This document shows, one piece after another, positions 51,870 to 60,196 of a stretch of 64,000 nt of DNA. Below the pieces are notes generated by a model. It was not told the DNA's origin, searched no databases, and saw nothing but the letters and a program-made list of their open reading frames with translations. How positions within the stretch are numbered: the first letter of the stretch is position 1; every line of letters begins with the position of its first letter. Source of the DNA: Mycobacteroides immunogenum (lineage in GTDB: Bacteria; Actinomycetota; Actinomycetes; Mycobacteriales; Mycobacteriaceae); the NCBI RefSeq assembly GCF_001605725.1, contig NZ_CP011530.1, positions 2,666,001 to 2,730,000 of the forward strand, read 5' to 3'. Made by a program: the position numbers and the translations under genes.

Positions 51870-53483
51870 GTGACCGCCCAGCCGGATTTCTCGTTGATCG
51901 TCGGCTATGGCACCGATATGGGCAACGCCGAGGACGCAGCCATGTCGTTCTCCGAGGCGCTGGAAGAGGCCACCGGCATCAAGTCCGAGGCGGTCGAACT
52001 CAACCAGGTCGATATCGCGGATCTGCAATCGGCATCCCATTTTGTCGTGGTGGTGTCGACATTCGGGGATGGTGAATTTCCCGACAACGCGCTGTTGTTC
52101 TGGGAGGCGATCAGCGCCGAGGCAGCGGAGCGGCTGGAGCATCTGAATTTCGCGGTACTCGCACTTGGCGACAGCAGCTACGAGTTCTTCTGCAATGCGG
52201 GACTGCTGCTAGATAAGCGTTTGGAAGCGCTGGGCGGTAGCCGGCTCACCGAACGTGTCGATATCGATGGGCCGTACCTCCAACTCTCGAAGGAGTGGAC
52301 CACCGACCTGGTGAAGCGACTGGCGGCGGGGCACATCAGTGCCGCACCACCAGCGGTCGCCGAGGCCCCCGCGCCACCCAAACGTGAACGTAATGAGGCA
52401 GTCGAGGCTCGGCTTGTCGTCAACCGGATGCTCACCACGGCCGAATCCGACAAAGAGGTTCGCCACTACGAGGTGGATCTCGCCGGATCCGGAATCTCTT
52501 ACCAGGCAGGCGATTCGATCGCCGTGCACGCGACCAATGACCCTGCGCTGGTTCAGGCGATACTCGCCGAGCTGGGAGTCGGGGCCGAACATCGGGTGGC
52601 CGGGCACGATGAGCCGCTCGGCGAGCTGTTGTCCGATCATCTGGAGATCCGCACCCCGTCCCGGACGCTACGGGCACTGGTGGCCACCCGTACCGACAAC
52701 GCGGACGCGATTGCCGCCCTCGGCGGCGATGTCACTCCCGCTCCGGGGTCGTGGTTGTACGGCAAGGACGTTCTCGATCTGATCAGGTTGGGTCAGTTGA
52801 CCGTTGACGAGCTGGTCGACAACTCGCGCCCGCTGCAGTTCCGCGATTACTCCATCGCATCAAGCCCGGTCGTGCACCCCGATGCCGTTCACCTGACCGT
52901 CGCGACGATCAGATACACCGATGCCGAGCGCGCGTATGGCGGTGTGGCGTCGACATTTCTGGCCGATCGCGGGCAGACCATGCGGGTGCATCTGCGCCCA
53001 AATCACACCTTCCGGCTGCCCGCTCCCGACGTCCCCATCATCATGATCGGGCCGGGAACCGGGATCGCACCGTTCCGTGGCTTCCTACAAGAGCGTCAGG
53101 CCATCGGCGCTCCGGGACGTTCCTGGCTGTTCTTCGGGGACCGGCGCCGTGCCACCAGTTTTCTCTACGGCGAGGAGTTGCAGGCCTTCGTGGACTCGGG
53201 CACCCTGACTCGACTCGATCTTGCGTTTTCCCGTGACGGGTCCGGGGGTGATCCCAAACAGTATGTCCAGCACCGTATGTCGGAGAATGCCGCGGAGCTG
53301 TTCGGCTGGCTGCAGGACGGCGCGTACCTGTATGTGTGCGGCGACGCCGATCACATGGCCAAGGACGTGGACGCGACGTTGCATGAGATTGTGGCCCGAT
53401 GTGGCGGATTCGGCGCCGACGGAGCGCACGCGTATGTCAACGATCTCATCAAGAGTCATCGGTACGTGCGCGACGTCTACTAG
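51870..53483 (+). CDS. Diflavin reductase, CysJ/CPR type (second copy)
   Basis: A 537-residue paralog of the protein at 41471. FMN loops: IVGYGTDMGNAEDAA and STFGDGEFPDNALLFW. FAD motif RDYSIASSP, GVASTFLADRG; NADPH motif MIGPGTGIAPFRGFLQER; C-terminus RYVRDVY identical to the first. GTG 51870 is the start. No hemoprotein partner lies beside it; the next gene is convergent. An iron-box-like palindrome 38 bp upstream suggests shared control with the first operon. Confidence 0.9.
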   Translation: MTAQPDFSLIVGYGTDMGNAEDAAMSFSEALEEATGIKSEAVELNQVDIADLQSASHFVVVVSTFGDGEFPDNALLFWEAISAEAAERLEHLNFAVLALGDSSYEFFCNAGLLLDKRLEALGGSRLTERVDIDGPYLQLSKEWTTDLVKRLAAGHISAAPPAVAEAPAPPKRERNEAVEARLVVNRMLTTAESDKEVRHYEVDLAGSGISYQAGDSIAVHATNDPALVQAILAELGVGAEHRVAGHDEPLGELLSDHLEIRTPSRTLRALVATRTDNADAIAALGGDVTPAPGSWLYGKDVLDLIRLGQLTVDELVDNSRPLQFRDYSIASSPVVHPDAVHLTVATIRYTDAERAYGGVASTFLADRGQTMRVHLRPNHTFRLPAPDVPIIMIGPGTGIAPFRGFLQERQAIGAPGRSWLFFGDRRRATSFLYGEELQAFVDSGTLTRLDLAFSRDGSGGDPKQYVQHRMSENAAELFGWLQDGAYLYVCGDADHMAKDVDATLHEIVARCGGFGADGAHAYVNDLIKSHRYVRDVY

Positions 53484-53492
53484 CGCGTCAAC

Positions 53493-54314
53493 CTATGAGT
53501 GCACCGGGATTTCGCGCAGCGCCAATATCGCGTCAATCTCACGGCGAAGCCTGTCGTGGTTGAAGGGCCGCAGGCCAAGACCGGAGCCCGCGCGTGTGGC
53601 GAGCCGGGCGAATAGGTCAATGGTGTGTCTCAGTGCCTTGACGGTGTCATCGGCCGGGAAGTGGCCCCAGCATTCGTTGAGCTCATCGCGGATATCGCTA
53701 TCCATCCAGCTGCTCATCCCAATCCCTAGATACCGAGTGTCGTGGGCGGTGCCGTACCGAGCCAAGTGATCCCATTCGATGATCCGCAGCAGTTCTTCCT
53801 TGAGGTCTTGGTCACGGAGCTTCGCCGACCAGAGTTCTTCGCGCACCACAGCTTTGGCGCACATCAACGCGGCGGCATAGCCCCAGTGCACGCATTCCTC
53901 GAACTCTTCTTCATCGGGTAGCTCACCCCGCGGCGTGCTTACCGAATCCGGGTCGGGTGCGTGACCATCCTTGTCGAGTAAGACTCGAAAGGGCCGGTCG
54001 TACTCGATTGTGGATAGATCCTCGGCAGGAATCAGGGTGAAGTCGAGCTTGCCGCCCGCGTAGTAGATCAACCGGGTGGGGTACCCAGAGTCCTCATCTT
54101 CCAGACGCTCGACAACGAGGACCTCGCCCAGTCCCGACCACCAAGACTCCTCGTCTGCCAGGTCATCGGGGTCTGTCGCGTACAGCTCGACATCTCGGTC
54201 CGACAGGGGATGGTCGTCTCCGTTGGCGCCGGATCCGGTCAGGATGACGGCCCGGACGGAGTCCGTCTGGGCAGCCCACCCGACCAACCGCTCAAGCACC
54301 TCGCCGTAATTCAC
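53493..54314 (-). CDS. AadK-like aminoglycoside 6-adenylyltransferase family protein
   Basis: A 273-residue nucleotidyltransferase. The nucleotide-binding motif GSGANGDDHPLSDRDVELY near residue 27 carries the two metal-binding acidic residues, and KLDFTLIP near residue 88 supplies the third. The C-terminal helical half (EEFEECVHWGYAAALMCAKAVVREELW) matches the streptomycin adenylyltransferase family. Real resistance cannot be judged from sequence. GTG 54314 is the start; the promoter is placed so that the transcript begins at or next to the start codon. Confidence 0.82.
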   Translation of the reverse strand: MNYGEVLERLVGWAAQTDSVRAVILTGSGANGDDHPLSDRDVELYATDPDDLADEESWWSGLGEVLVVERLEDEDSGYPTRLIYYAGGKLDFTLIPAEDLSTIEYDRPFRVLLDKDGHAPDPDSVSTPRGELPDEEEFEECVHWGYAAALMCAKAVVREELWSAKLRDQDLKEELLRIIEWDHLARYGTAHDTRYLGIGMSSWMDSDIRDELNECWGHFPADDTVKALRHTIDLFARLATRAGSGLGLRPFNHDRLRREIDAILALREIPVHS

Positions 54315-54357
54315 GCCTACATCTTTGGCGGTGTGCGCCGTGTTCTCAAGACTTTTT
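54315..54357 (-). promoter_or_regulatory. Leaderless WhiB7-like promoter of the AadK-like gene
   Basis: On the minus strand an A-run (54357-54353) lies 3 bp before TTGAGA (54349-54344); 17 bp later AAAGAT (54326-54321) is 6 bp before GTG 54314. This spacing fits a promoter with an AT-rich WhiB7-type element and a leaderless transcript. The -10 hexamer is weak. Confidence 0.5.
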
Positions 54358-54381
54358 CAGATGTGATTGTCAACTGTGCCG

Positions 54382-54409
54382 CCAACCGGTGATGTGGGTG
54401 AACGGTTGG
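54382..54409 (-). terminator. Hairpin after the alcohol dehydrogenase gene
   Basis: CCAACCG (54382-54388) and CGGTTGG (54403-54409) pair over 7 bp with a 14-nt loop, 42 bp past the alcohol dehydrogenase stop on the minus strand. A plausible terminator separating it from the AadK-like gene. Confidence 0.5.
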
Positions 54410-54450
54410 TGTTGAGAGCATTTCATTCGGGTGTACACCAGTGCTGGAAT

Positions 54451-55470
54451 TCACTTCGTCACAACAAGTTTGATAGGTGTGCCGAGCAAGGCGTCGATAG
54501 AGTCGTCCCACGTGGAGACATTCGTTGTCACCAAGGACGGATCGAATGCGCCACTGGCGACCAGGCTCAGCACTTGCGGAATGTGCCGGCGCGCGTGAGC
54601 TCGGCCGGTGTGGAAAGTGCAGCAGCGTGAATACATCGCCAAGAGCGGGAAGGCCACATCTTCGCGCTGCACGCTCACGCTGGTGCAGACCCCGTCCGGG
54701 CTTGTCGCATTGATCGCCGCGCGCAGTGCGCTGGGAATGCCACAGGCTTCCACGGTGATCGGGAACCTTCCAACCCGCGCATCGGCCGCTCCTTCGACCG
54801 GCTCGGCACCCAATCTGGCCGCGATGGCCAGCCGCTCGGGGTCGGTATCCAGATAAACGGTGCGGGACGCTCCAAGGGCCACTGCCAGGCCCGCGGCGTA
54901 CAGGCCGATGGAGGACGCCGCCGGTCCGCCCAGAATGAGTACCTCCGCCCCGGGTGCGGCAGCGAGCTGCGGACCCACCGCACGGAATGCGTCAGGAATG
55001 TTGTCGCTGGCGCTGGCTACTGCGACCGGATCGATTTCCGGGGGCAGCGGTACGAGCATCGCGTCGGCGTACGGCACGCGAGCCAGATCGGCCCACAGAC
55101 CGCCCCATTCCAGGCCGCCCATGGGCCCCAAGCCGTAGCTCGACATCATCGGGTGGTTGGCACAGTTACCGGTGCGGCCCTGCACGCAGGGAACGCAGGT
55201 GCCGCAAGAGATCTGAAAAGGCACGACTACGCGGTCGCCGACGGCGACGGTGCGAACCTCCCCGCCAACCGCCACCACCTCGGCGACCCCTTCATGTCCA
55301 AAGGGGAACGGTCCGGGCAGGGGGAATGCGCCACGCAGCACTGCCGGATCGAGATCGCAGGTGGCGAGCGCGACCGGCCGGATCAGCGCCTGCCATGGCT
55401 GCTCGATGACGGGTTCGGGGCAGTCTTCCCATCGCAGACTTCTGGGTCCGTCCAGCATCAGTCTTCTCAC
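54451..55470 (-). CDS. Zinc-type alcohol dehydrogenase family protein
   Basis: A 339-residue medium-chain dehydrogenase. Catalytic zinc residues C38 (ATCDLDP) and H59 (FGHEG) are present; structural zinc cysteines occur in SCGTCVPCVQGRTGNC. The Rossmann part has LGGPAASSIGLYAAGLAVALGA. The substrate is unknown. GTG 55470 is the start; the ATG at 55458 is an alternative. It is divergent from a TetR gene with a dyad between them, so this dehydrogenase is the likely target of that repressor. Confidence 0.88.
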   Translation of the reverse strand: MRRLMLDGPRSLRWEDCPEPVIEQPWQALIRPVALATCDLDPAVLRGAFPLPGPFPFGHEGVAEVVAVGGEVRTVAVGDRVVVPFQISCGTCVPCVQGRTGNCANHPMMSSYGLGPMGGLEWGGLWADLARVPYADAMLVPLPPEIDPVAVASASDNIPDAFRAVGPQLAAAPGAEVLILGGPAASSIGLYAAGLAVALGASRTVYLDTDPERLAIAARLGAEPVEGAADARVGRFPITVEACGIPSALRAAINATSPDGVCTSVSVQREDVAFPLLAMYSRCCTFHTGRAHARRHIPQVLSLVASGAFDPSLVTTNVSTWDDSIDALLGTPIKLVVTK

Positions 55471-55483
55471 CCGACCAGTCTCG

Positions 55484-55501
55484 CTAGAACGTTCTTTCTA
55501 G
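55484..55501. promoter_or_regulatory. TetR operator candidate CTAGAACGTTCTTTCTAG
   Basis: An 18-bp dyad CTAGAA-N6-TTCTAG overlapping the inner palindrome AGAACGTTCT (55486-55495). It lies 13 bp from the dehydrogenase start and 43 bp from the TetR start and shares its core with the site at 4642-4653. Confidence 0.72.
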
Positions 55502-55544
55502 TCAAGTATCAAATGCGAGAAGGTGTAAGCCTTACGGTTGTCCC

Positions 55545-56126
55545 ATGGCATCTGATTCGAAGCGGCGAGTCGAGGTGGCGGCCGCTGAGCTATTGGCGCG
55601 GCACGGATACCACGGATTCGGATTGAAGGCGCTCAGCGAAGCGGCCGGCCTGCCCTATGGTTCTATCTACCATCACTTTCCGGGGGGTAAGGAAGAAATC
55701 GCGGTCGCCGCGATCACGGGAACCGGGAAATTGGTCGGCCGAATGATTCAGCAGGCCTCCGAAGATGTATTTGCGACCTCGACATCGTTGTTCGATTTCA
55801 TGGCGGCCAAACTGTCCGGCTCTCAGTGGATGAGCGGGTGCCCGGTCGGCACGCCGGCTCTCGATGGTGGCAGCGAGGTCGATACGATCCGGGCCGCATG
55901 CGCATCGGCGTTCGATTCCATGGAAAACGGATTCAGCGCGCTCCTGGAGGATCTTGGTCTATCGAAATCAGATGCCCAGGGGATCGCCGTGACGGTGGTC
56001 GCCGCATATGAGGGCGCTACCTTGCTCGCCCGTGTACGCCAATCACAGGCCCCGCTCGAGATCGTGTCCACACAGGTCGCCCGATTGATCAGCTTGGCCA
56101 TGCACGATGCGGCACCTAAGGGATGA
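55545..56126 (+). CDS. TetR family regulator (LmrA/YxaF-like)
   Basis: A 193-residue repressor. The helix-turn-helix LKALSEAAGLPYGSIYHHFPGGKEE shares GSIYHxFPGGK with the TetR at 3991. The ligand domain has MSGCPVGTPALDGGSEVD with a cysteine. It is divergent from the alcohol dehydrogenase gene. The last 11 bp overlap the convergent isochorismatase-like gene. Probably autoregulated through the 55484 dyad. Confidence 0.9.
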   Translation: MASDSKRRVEVAAAELLARHGYHGFGLKALSEAAGLPYGSIYHHFPGGKEEIAVAAITGTGKLVGRMIQQASEDVFATSTSLFDFMAAKLSGSQWMSGCPVGTPALDGGSEVDTIRAACASAFDSMENGFSALLEDLGLSKSDAQGIAVTVVAAYEGATLLARVRQSQAPLEIVSTQVARLISLAMHDAAPKG

Positions 56127-56709
56127 TCGGCGCCGCACCCACCTCCGCCGGTTGGAGGAGCGTGAGAACCTCAGCGGTGGAGCCTATTTGGCCGATGAGG
56201 GGAAAGATCTTGTCGACGGTGTGCCGATGTGCGTCGGGATCCAGGTCCGCCATGGCGTCGGTGACGAGTGTCAGGTGGTAGCTGTGTTCATGGGCAGAAC
56301 GGGCGGTGGACTCGACGCCGATACTGGTGGCGACTCCGCCAAGAACGATCTGGGTTACACCTCGGCGTCGTAGATGCAGGTCGAGGTCGGTTCCATAGAA
56401 CGCGCCCCAGTTTCGTTTGGTGATGACGATGTCGTCTGGGTGCTTGGACAGGTCGTCGACGAAGTGATGTCCATCCGAAGGTGTTGCGCTGGTGGGCGGT
56501 TGGAGTCGCGGGCGGTCAGTCCGGCCCGGGGGAGCCGAACCATGCTGCGATGCCAGCCCGACGAGCACGACGGGCAGTCCACAGCGCCGGAATGCGGCGG
56601 CAAGTTGCGCGGCATGTTTGATGGCGAGCCGCGCGGGAGCGGCCCGCGCGATGGCCTTTTGTAGGTCGATGAGTACCAGGGCGGGATATGAATCCAGTGA
56701 CAGTGTCAT
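56116..56709 (-). CDS. Isochorismatase-fold hydrolase lacking the catalytic cysteine
   Basis: A 197-residue isochorismatase-like protein. D15 (VLIDLQ) and K98 (ITKRNWGAFYG) of the usual Asp-Lys-Cys triad are present, but the cysteine position is G131 in VATSIGVESTAR. A glycine there occurs in true isochorismatases (EntB/PhzD) but not in amidohydrolases of this fold. It is the last gene of a MarR-led operon and overlaps the hydratase small subunit by 4 bp. The substrate is not evident; a non-amide hydrolysis of an operon intermediate is possible. Confidence 0.85.
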   Translation of the reverse strand: MTLSLDSYPALVLIDLQKAIARAAPARLAIKHAAQLAAAFRRCGLPVVLVGLASQHGSAPPGRTDRPRLQPPTSATPSDGHHFVDDLSKHPDDIVITKRNWGAFYGTDLDLHLRRRGVTQIVLGGVATSIGVESTARSAHEHSYHLTLVTDAMADLDPDAHRHTVDKIFPLIGQIGSTAEVLTLLQPAEVGAAPIIP

Positions 56710-57350
56710 GGGGCAGTGGCCCTCCGGTCGGGGCCGCCGTAGACCCAGGGGCGGCGCTGTCGGTCGAGGCGCCGGAAGTCATCGATCAGGCCGCGATGCG
56801 CAAGGGTCTGACCGATTGCGTCCAGACCGCTGATCAGCTGCGCTCGCGTTCTGGCATCGATGGTGAAGCTGTGTCGCGGCCCGTTGGGTACACCGACCAG
56901 CTGATCTACGAGATCGATACTGAGCACGGATTGGGTACCTGATCCGAAAGTATCATCGACGAGTTCTCTGTGAACATCTGTCGGGATGGCAAGGGGCAGA
57001 ATGCCATTGCGTATGCAGTTGGTTTCGAAGATCAGTGCGAAACTGGGGGAGATGACCGCCCGAAAGCCGGCGTCGCGCAGCGCCCATACCGCGGTTTCCC
57101 TGGAGCTACCGCAGCCGAAGTTCGGCCCCGCGATCAGGATGGACGCCGCACGGTAGCGATCCTGATTGAGCGCGAAGCCGGAGTTGACGGTTCCATCAGG
57201 GTGGTACCGCCAGTCGAGGAACAAGGCCTGCCCAAACCCGTGCTTGGACAATTCGGCAGGTTTGAAATGCGAGGGACAGACGGCATCGGTGTCGACATTG
57301 GCACGCAGTAGCGGTGCCGCAATGCCGGTCACGTACGTGAAGGGCTCCAT
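56706..57350 (-). CDS. Aconitase-family hydratase small subunit (LeuD/DmdB-like)
   Basis: A 214-residue swivel-domain protein. LRANVDTDAVCPSHF and IAGPNFGCGSSRETAVWAL are the LeuD signatures (substrate-binding Gly-Ser-Ser-Arg loop). ATG 57350 is taken because upstream in-frame starts lie inside the large-subunit gene; the gap is 4 bp. With the large subunit it forms an isopropylmalate-dehydratase-like heterodimer; the neighbours suggest dimethylmaleate or a similar methyl-substituted substrate rather than leucine synthesis. Confidence 0.88.
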   Translation of the reverse strand: MEPFTYVTGIAAPLLRANVDTDAVCPSHFKPAELSKHGFGQALFLDWRYHPDGTVNSGFALNQDRYRAASILIAGPNFGCGSSRETAVWALRDAGFRAVISPSFALIFETNCIRNGILPLAIPTDVHRELVDDTFGSGTQSVLSIDLVDQLVGVPNGPRHSFTIDARTRAQLISGLDAIGQTLAHRGLIDDFRRLDRQRRPWVYGGPDRRATAP

Positions 57351-57354
57351 GGGC

Positions 57355-58755
57355 TCACCCACGCCTAGGATCGCTGATGCATCCGGCGATGGCCGATGCG
57401 GCCACCGTCGCGGGACTGGCCAAATGTGTCCGCACACCGGGGCCTTGGCGGTTTTCGAAGTTCCGGTTGGTGGAACTGATAACGCGGGTGCCCGGCTCGA
57501 AGCGGTCACCTCCGGCGTAAAAGCACAACCCACAACCGGATTCACGCCATTGAAAGCCCGCGTCGATGAAGATCTTGTCGATGCCTTCGGCTTCGGCCGC
57601 TCGGCGCACTGCCGTGGATCCGGGCGTGCACAGAGCCGTGATTCCCGCGGCAACCTTGTGGCCGCGCAGCACATCGGCCGCGACCCGGAGATCGCTTAAC
57701 CGGGCATTGGTGCAGGACCCGATGAAGACGGCGTCAACGGGTAACCCGGTGAGCGACATGCCCGGCCGCAGCGCCATGTAGTCCAGCGCGCGCTGTGCCG
57801 CGACAGGGTCGGAGGTGTCCCCGGGAAGCGGGATCGGCGCATCGATTCGCGATGCGTGTTGCGGACTGGTACCCCAAGTCACCTGAGGCCCTAGTCCTCC
57901 AGCATCGAGTCGCACGGTGCGGTCGTAGGCGGCGCCTGGGTCGCTGCGCAAATCCAGCCATGCCTGCGCGGCCACCTCCCATTCGTCGTCCACAGGGCAG
58001 AAGGGGCGCCCTTTCAAATACGTCAGTAGGGTTGCGTCGGGCGCGATGAGGCCGGTGCGGGCACCGGCCTCAGTTGCCATGTTGCATAGCGTAAGTCGTG
58101 CCTCCACGTCGAGTAGTTCGACAGCCGGGCCACTGAACTCGATCGCATACCCGGTGGCGCCGCCCGCGCCGATAGCCGCGATGAGGGCCAGCACAAGGTC
58201 TTTGGCGTAGACATGCTCTCCCGGAGCTCCCGTGAACTCGACTCGCATGGTAGCGGGTCTGCGCATCACCAGTGTCTGAGTGGCGAGGGCGTGTTCGCAT
58301 TCTGTGACACCGACACCCCATGCGAGCGCACCGACAGCCCCGAGCGTGGGGGTGTGCGAGTCGGCGCAGACCATGGTGGTGCCGGGCAACGCGATGCCCT
58401 GTTCGGGGAAGACCACATGGGAGATGCCCTGACGTTCATCACCGATGTCGAACAAGGTGATGTCTTGCAGGCGTGCTTCTGTCCGGAAGGCGTCGATGAA
58501 CATCGACCCAGCAGGTACGGGAGTTGTCGACCCGCGGCCCGCCCGGGTATCAACAACATGGTCCATGGTTCCGAAGACCAGTTTCTGATCGAACACTTCA
58601 CGGCCGTCGTCGCGTAACGATCGCAGCGCTATACCGCCGCTACGGTCGTGCAGCAGCACGCGGTCGATGTAGAGCAGGGAGCTGCCATCGGCCAACTCAT
58701 CGACGGTGTGCTGGTCCCAGATCTTCTCGACGATGGTGCGAGCTCGTGTGATCAT
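57355..58755 (-). CDS. Aconitase-family hydratase large subunit (LeuC/DmdA-like)
   Basis: A 466-residue large subunit with the 4Fe-4S cysteines C348 (FIGSCTNARL), C408 and C411 (SGCGLC). Active-site segments DSHTPTLGAVGALAWGVG and DMATEAG-like CNMATEAGA are typical. The residues after the cluster (FYAGGD) differ from the GMN of LeuC, arguing for another substrate. It overlaps the lyase gene by 4 bp. In context, dimethylmaleate or methyl-substituted malate hydration is the leading hypothesis. Confidence 0.88.
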   Translation of the reverse strand: MITRARTIVEKIWDQHTVDELADGSSLLYIDRVLLHDRSGGIALRSLRDDGREVFDQKLVFGTMDHVVDTRAGRGSTTPVPAGSMFIDAFRTEARLQDITLFDIGDERQGISHVVFPEQGIALPGTTMVCADSHTPTLGAVGALAWGVGVTECEHALATQTLVMRRPATMRVEFTGAPGEHVYAKDLVLALIAAIGAGGATGYAIEFSGPAVELLDVEARLTLCNMATEAGARTGLIAPDATLLTYLKGRPFCPVDDEWEVAAQAWLDLRSDPGAAYDRTVRLDAGGLGPQVTWGTSPQHASRIDAPIPLPGDTSDPVAAQRALDYMALRPGMSLTGLPVDAVFIGSCTNARLSDLRVAADVLRGHKVAAGITALCTPGSTAVRRAAEAEGIDKIFIDAGFQWRESGCGLCFYAGGDRFEPGTRVISSTNRNFENRQGPGVRTHLASPATVAASAIAGCISDPRRG

Positions 58756-59618
58756 GCGAGATACCGTCTTTCGAGGCTCTCGATCTCACGCATACCAATG
58801 AGGTCGTGCGCTTCACGGAAAGGCAGAAAAAGGTCATCCAGGTCGGCAGTGCCACCGTCGGCCTGGATACGTTCGAGTGCATTGCGCATCCCGCCCAACG
58901 CCGACATCAATAGGGCTCCAGGCAGACTGACCCGGGCCACGCCAAGGTCCTGGAGCTCGCGAAAGGTCAAGTGATGTGGCGACTTCCCGCCTTCGATCAC
59001 GTTGACCGCTACCGGGCCCTCAATGCCGGCCACCGCCGCGCGGATTTCATCGCGGGAGGTGACACCTTCCACGAAGACCATCGTGGCGCCTGCCGCCAGA
59101 TACGCGTTGCCGCGCCGGATGACCCCGGGAATACCTTCCACGGCCAGCGCATCCGTTCGTGCGTTGATGACAAAGTCGGGATCGGCGCGGGCTTCGGCGG
59201 CCGCCCGGATCTTGATGGCCGCCTCGTCCACGTCCAGGATGTGTTTTCCATCGAGGTGACCGCATCGCTTTGGAGTGACCTGATCCTCCAGATTCACGCC
59301 CGCAGCCCCGGCTTCTTCGAAGGCTCGCACCGTGTAGTGAGTGTTCACGGCGTTGCCGAATCCGTTGTCGCCATCGGCCATTACCGGTACGTGCACGCTG
59401 CGGACGATACGAGCAGTGCACGCCACCATGTCTTCCATGGAGATCAAGGAATAGTCCGGCCGGCCGAAATGCACTCCTGAGATAGCCGCCCCGCTGCATT
59501 GCAGGGCAGAGAAGCCTGCCCGTTCCGCCAACCGGGCGCTAAAGGGGTCGAAAACGCCTGGCATCACGACTATTTCGGGGGACTGGATCAAATTCTTGAG
59601 CGTCGCCGCGGCGGTCAT
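58752..59618 (-). CDS. Isocitrate lyase/PEP mutase superfamily lyase (dimethylmalate- or methylisocitrate-lyase-like)
   Basis: A 288-residue TIM barrel. Metal and substrate loops are MADGDNGFGNA and NLEDQ; the signature loop reads KRCGH (117-121) where isocitrate lyases have KKCGH. The length fits PrpB/2,3-dimethylmalate lyase. Such enzymes cleave a C-C bond to give pyruvate plus propionate or succinate. Paired with an aconitase-type hydratase in one operon, 2,3-dimethylmalate cleavage (pyruvate and propionate) is plausible. It overlaps MarR by ATGA. Confidence 0.87.
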   Translation of the reverse strand: MTAAATLKNLIQSPEIVVMPGVFDPFSARLAERAGFSALQCSGAAISGVHFGRPDYSLISMEDMVACTARIVRSVHVPVMADGDNGFGNAVNTHYTVRAFEEAGAAGVNLEDQVTPKRCGHLDGKHILDVDEAAIKIRAAAEARADPDFVINARTDALAVEGIPGVIRRGNAYLAAGATMVFVEGVTSRDEIRAAVAGIEGPVAVNVIEGGKSPHHLTFRELQDLGVARVSLPGALLMSALGGMRNALERIQADGGTADLDDLFLPFREAHDLIGMREIESLERRYLA

Positions 59619-60091
59619 CGTGCACTCGCCTCCGCATCGTCACCAGTGGTCGCGATTCGTTCGAGCAAGATCAGCGCGCGGTCGATGATTTCGAGCTCCT
59701 CCTTGTCGTAGGCCTCGTCCAACACATCAGCAAGCCATCGATCCCGCAGCTGCCGGCTTCCTTCCAGCTCCTCGATAATGCTGGGGGACAGGACGATCAG
59801 CTGGCGGCGTGCGTCGAGCGGATCGGATGCCCGGTGAATCGCTCCGCGCTCTTCAAGGGCGGCGATGATGGTGGCCATCGATTGACGTCGTACGCCTTCG
59901 GCGACAGCAAGATCGCTGGTGGATGCGGGCCCGTCGTGCGACAGGCGGCTGATCACCGAAATCTGCGAGGGCGTCATGTCCTGGTTGTCGTATACCCCCT
60001 TGAGACGACGACGCAACCGGCTGACCAGCAGCCTGAGGTTGTAGGCGGATCGTGAAGCCCGCTGGGACGGTGCACTCGCATGTCGGGACAT
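59615..60091 (-). CDS. MarR family regulator of the hydratase/lyase operon
   Basis: A 158-residue winged-helix protein (MTPSQISVISRLSHDGPASTSDLAVAEGVRRQSMATIIAALEERGAIHRASDP). It is first in an operon with the lyase, both hydratase subunits and the isochorismatase-like gene, all joined by 4-bp overlaps or gaps. A promoter and two dyads lie just upstream, so it is likely autoregulated and ligand-responsive. Confidence 0.88.
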   Translation of the reverse strand: MSRHASAPSQRASRSAYNLRLLVSRLRRRLKGVYDNQDMTPSQISVISRLSHDGPASTSDLAVAEGVRRQSMATIIAALEERGAIHRASDPLDARRQLIVLSPSIIEELEGSRQLRDRWLADVLDEAYDKEELEIIDRALILLERIATTGDDAEASAR

Positions 60092-60104
60092 ATACGCAGG
60101 CTAA

Positions 60105-60126
60105 ACTGCGCAGTATTGACTGTCAA
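60105..60126 (-). promoter_or_regulatory. MarR promoter with two dyads
   Basis: ACTGCGCAGT (60105-60114) is a perfect 10-bp palindrome and TTGAC-N1-GTCAA (60116-60126) a second dyad. On the minus strand TTGACA (60126-60121), a 17-bp spacer and TAGCCT form a plausible promoter directly under these sites. Confidence 0.6.
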
Positions 60127-60196
60127 ATATTGAGGTTGGACTCATCGCGCCCAATGGCACAAGGACGCTCGATGGCCGCCGCGATGTGGTGATCGG

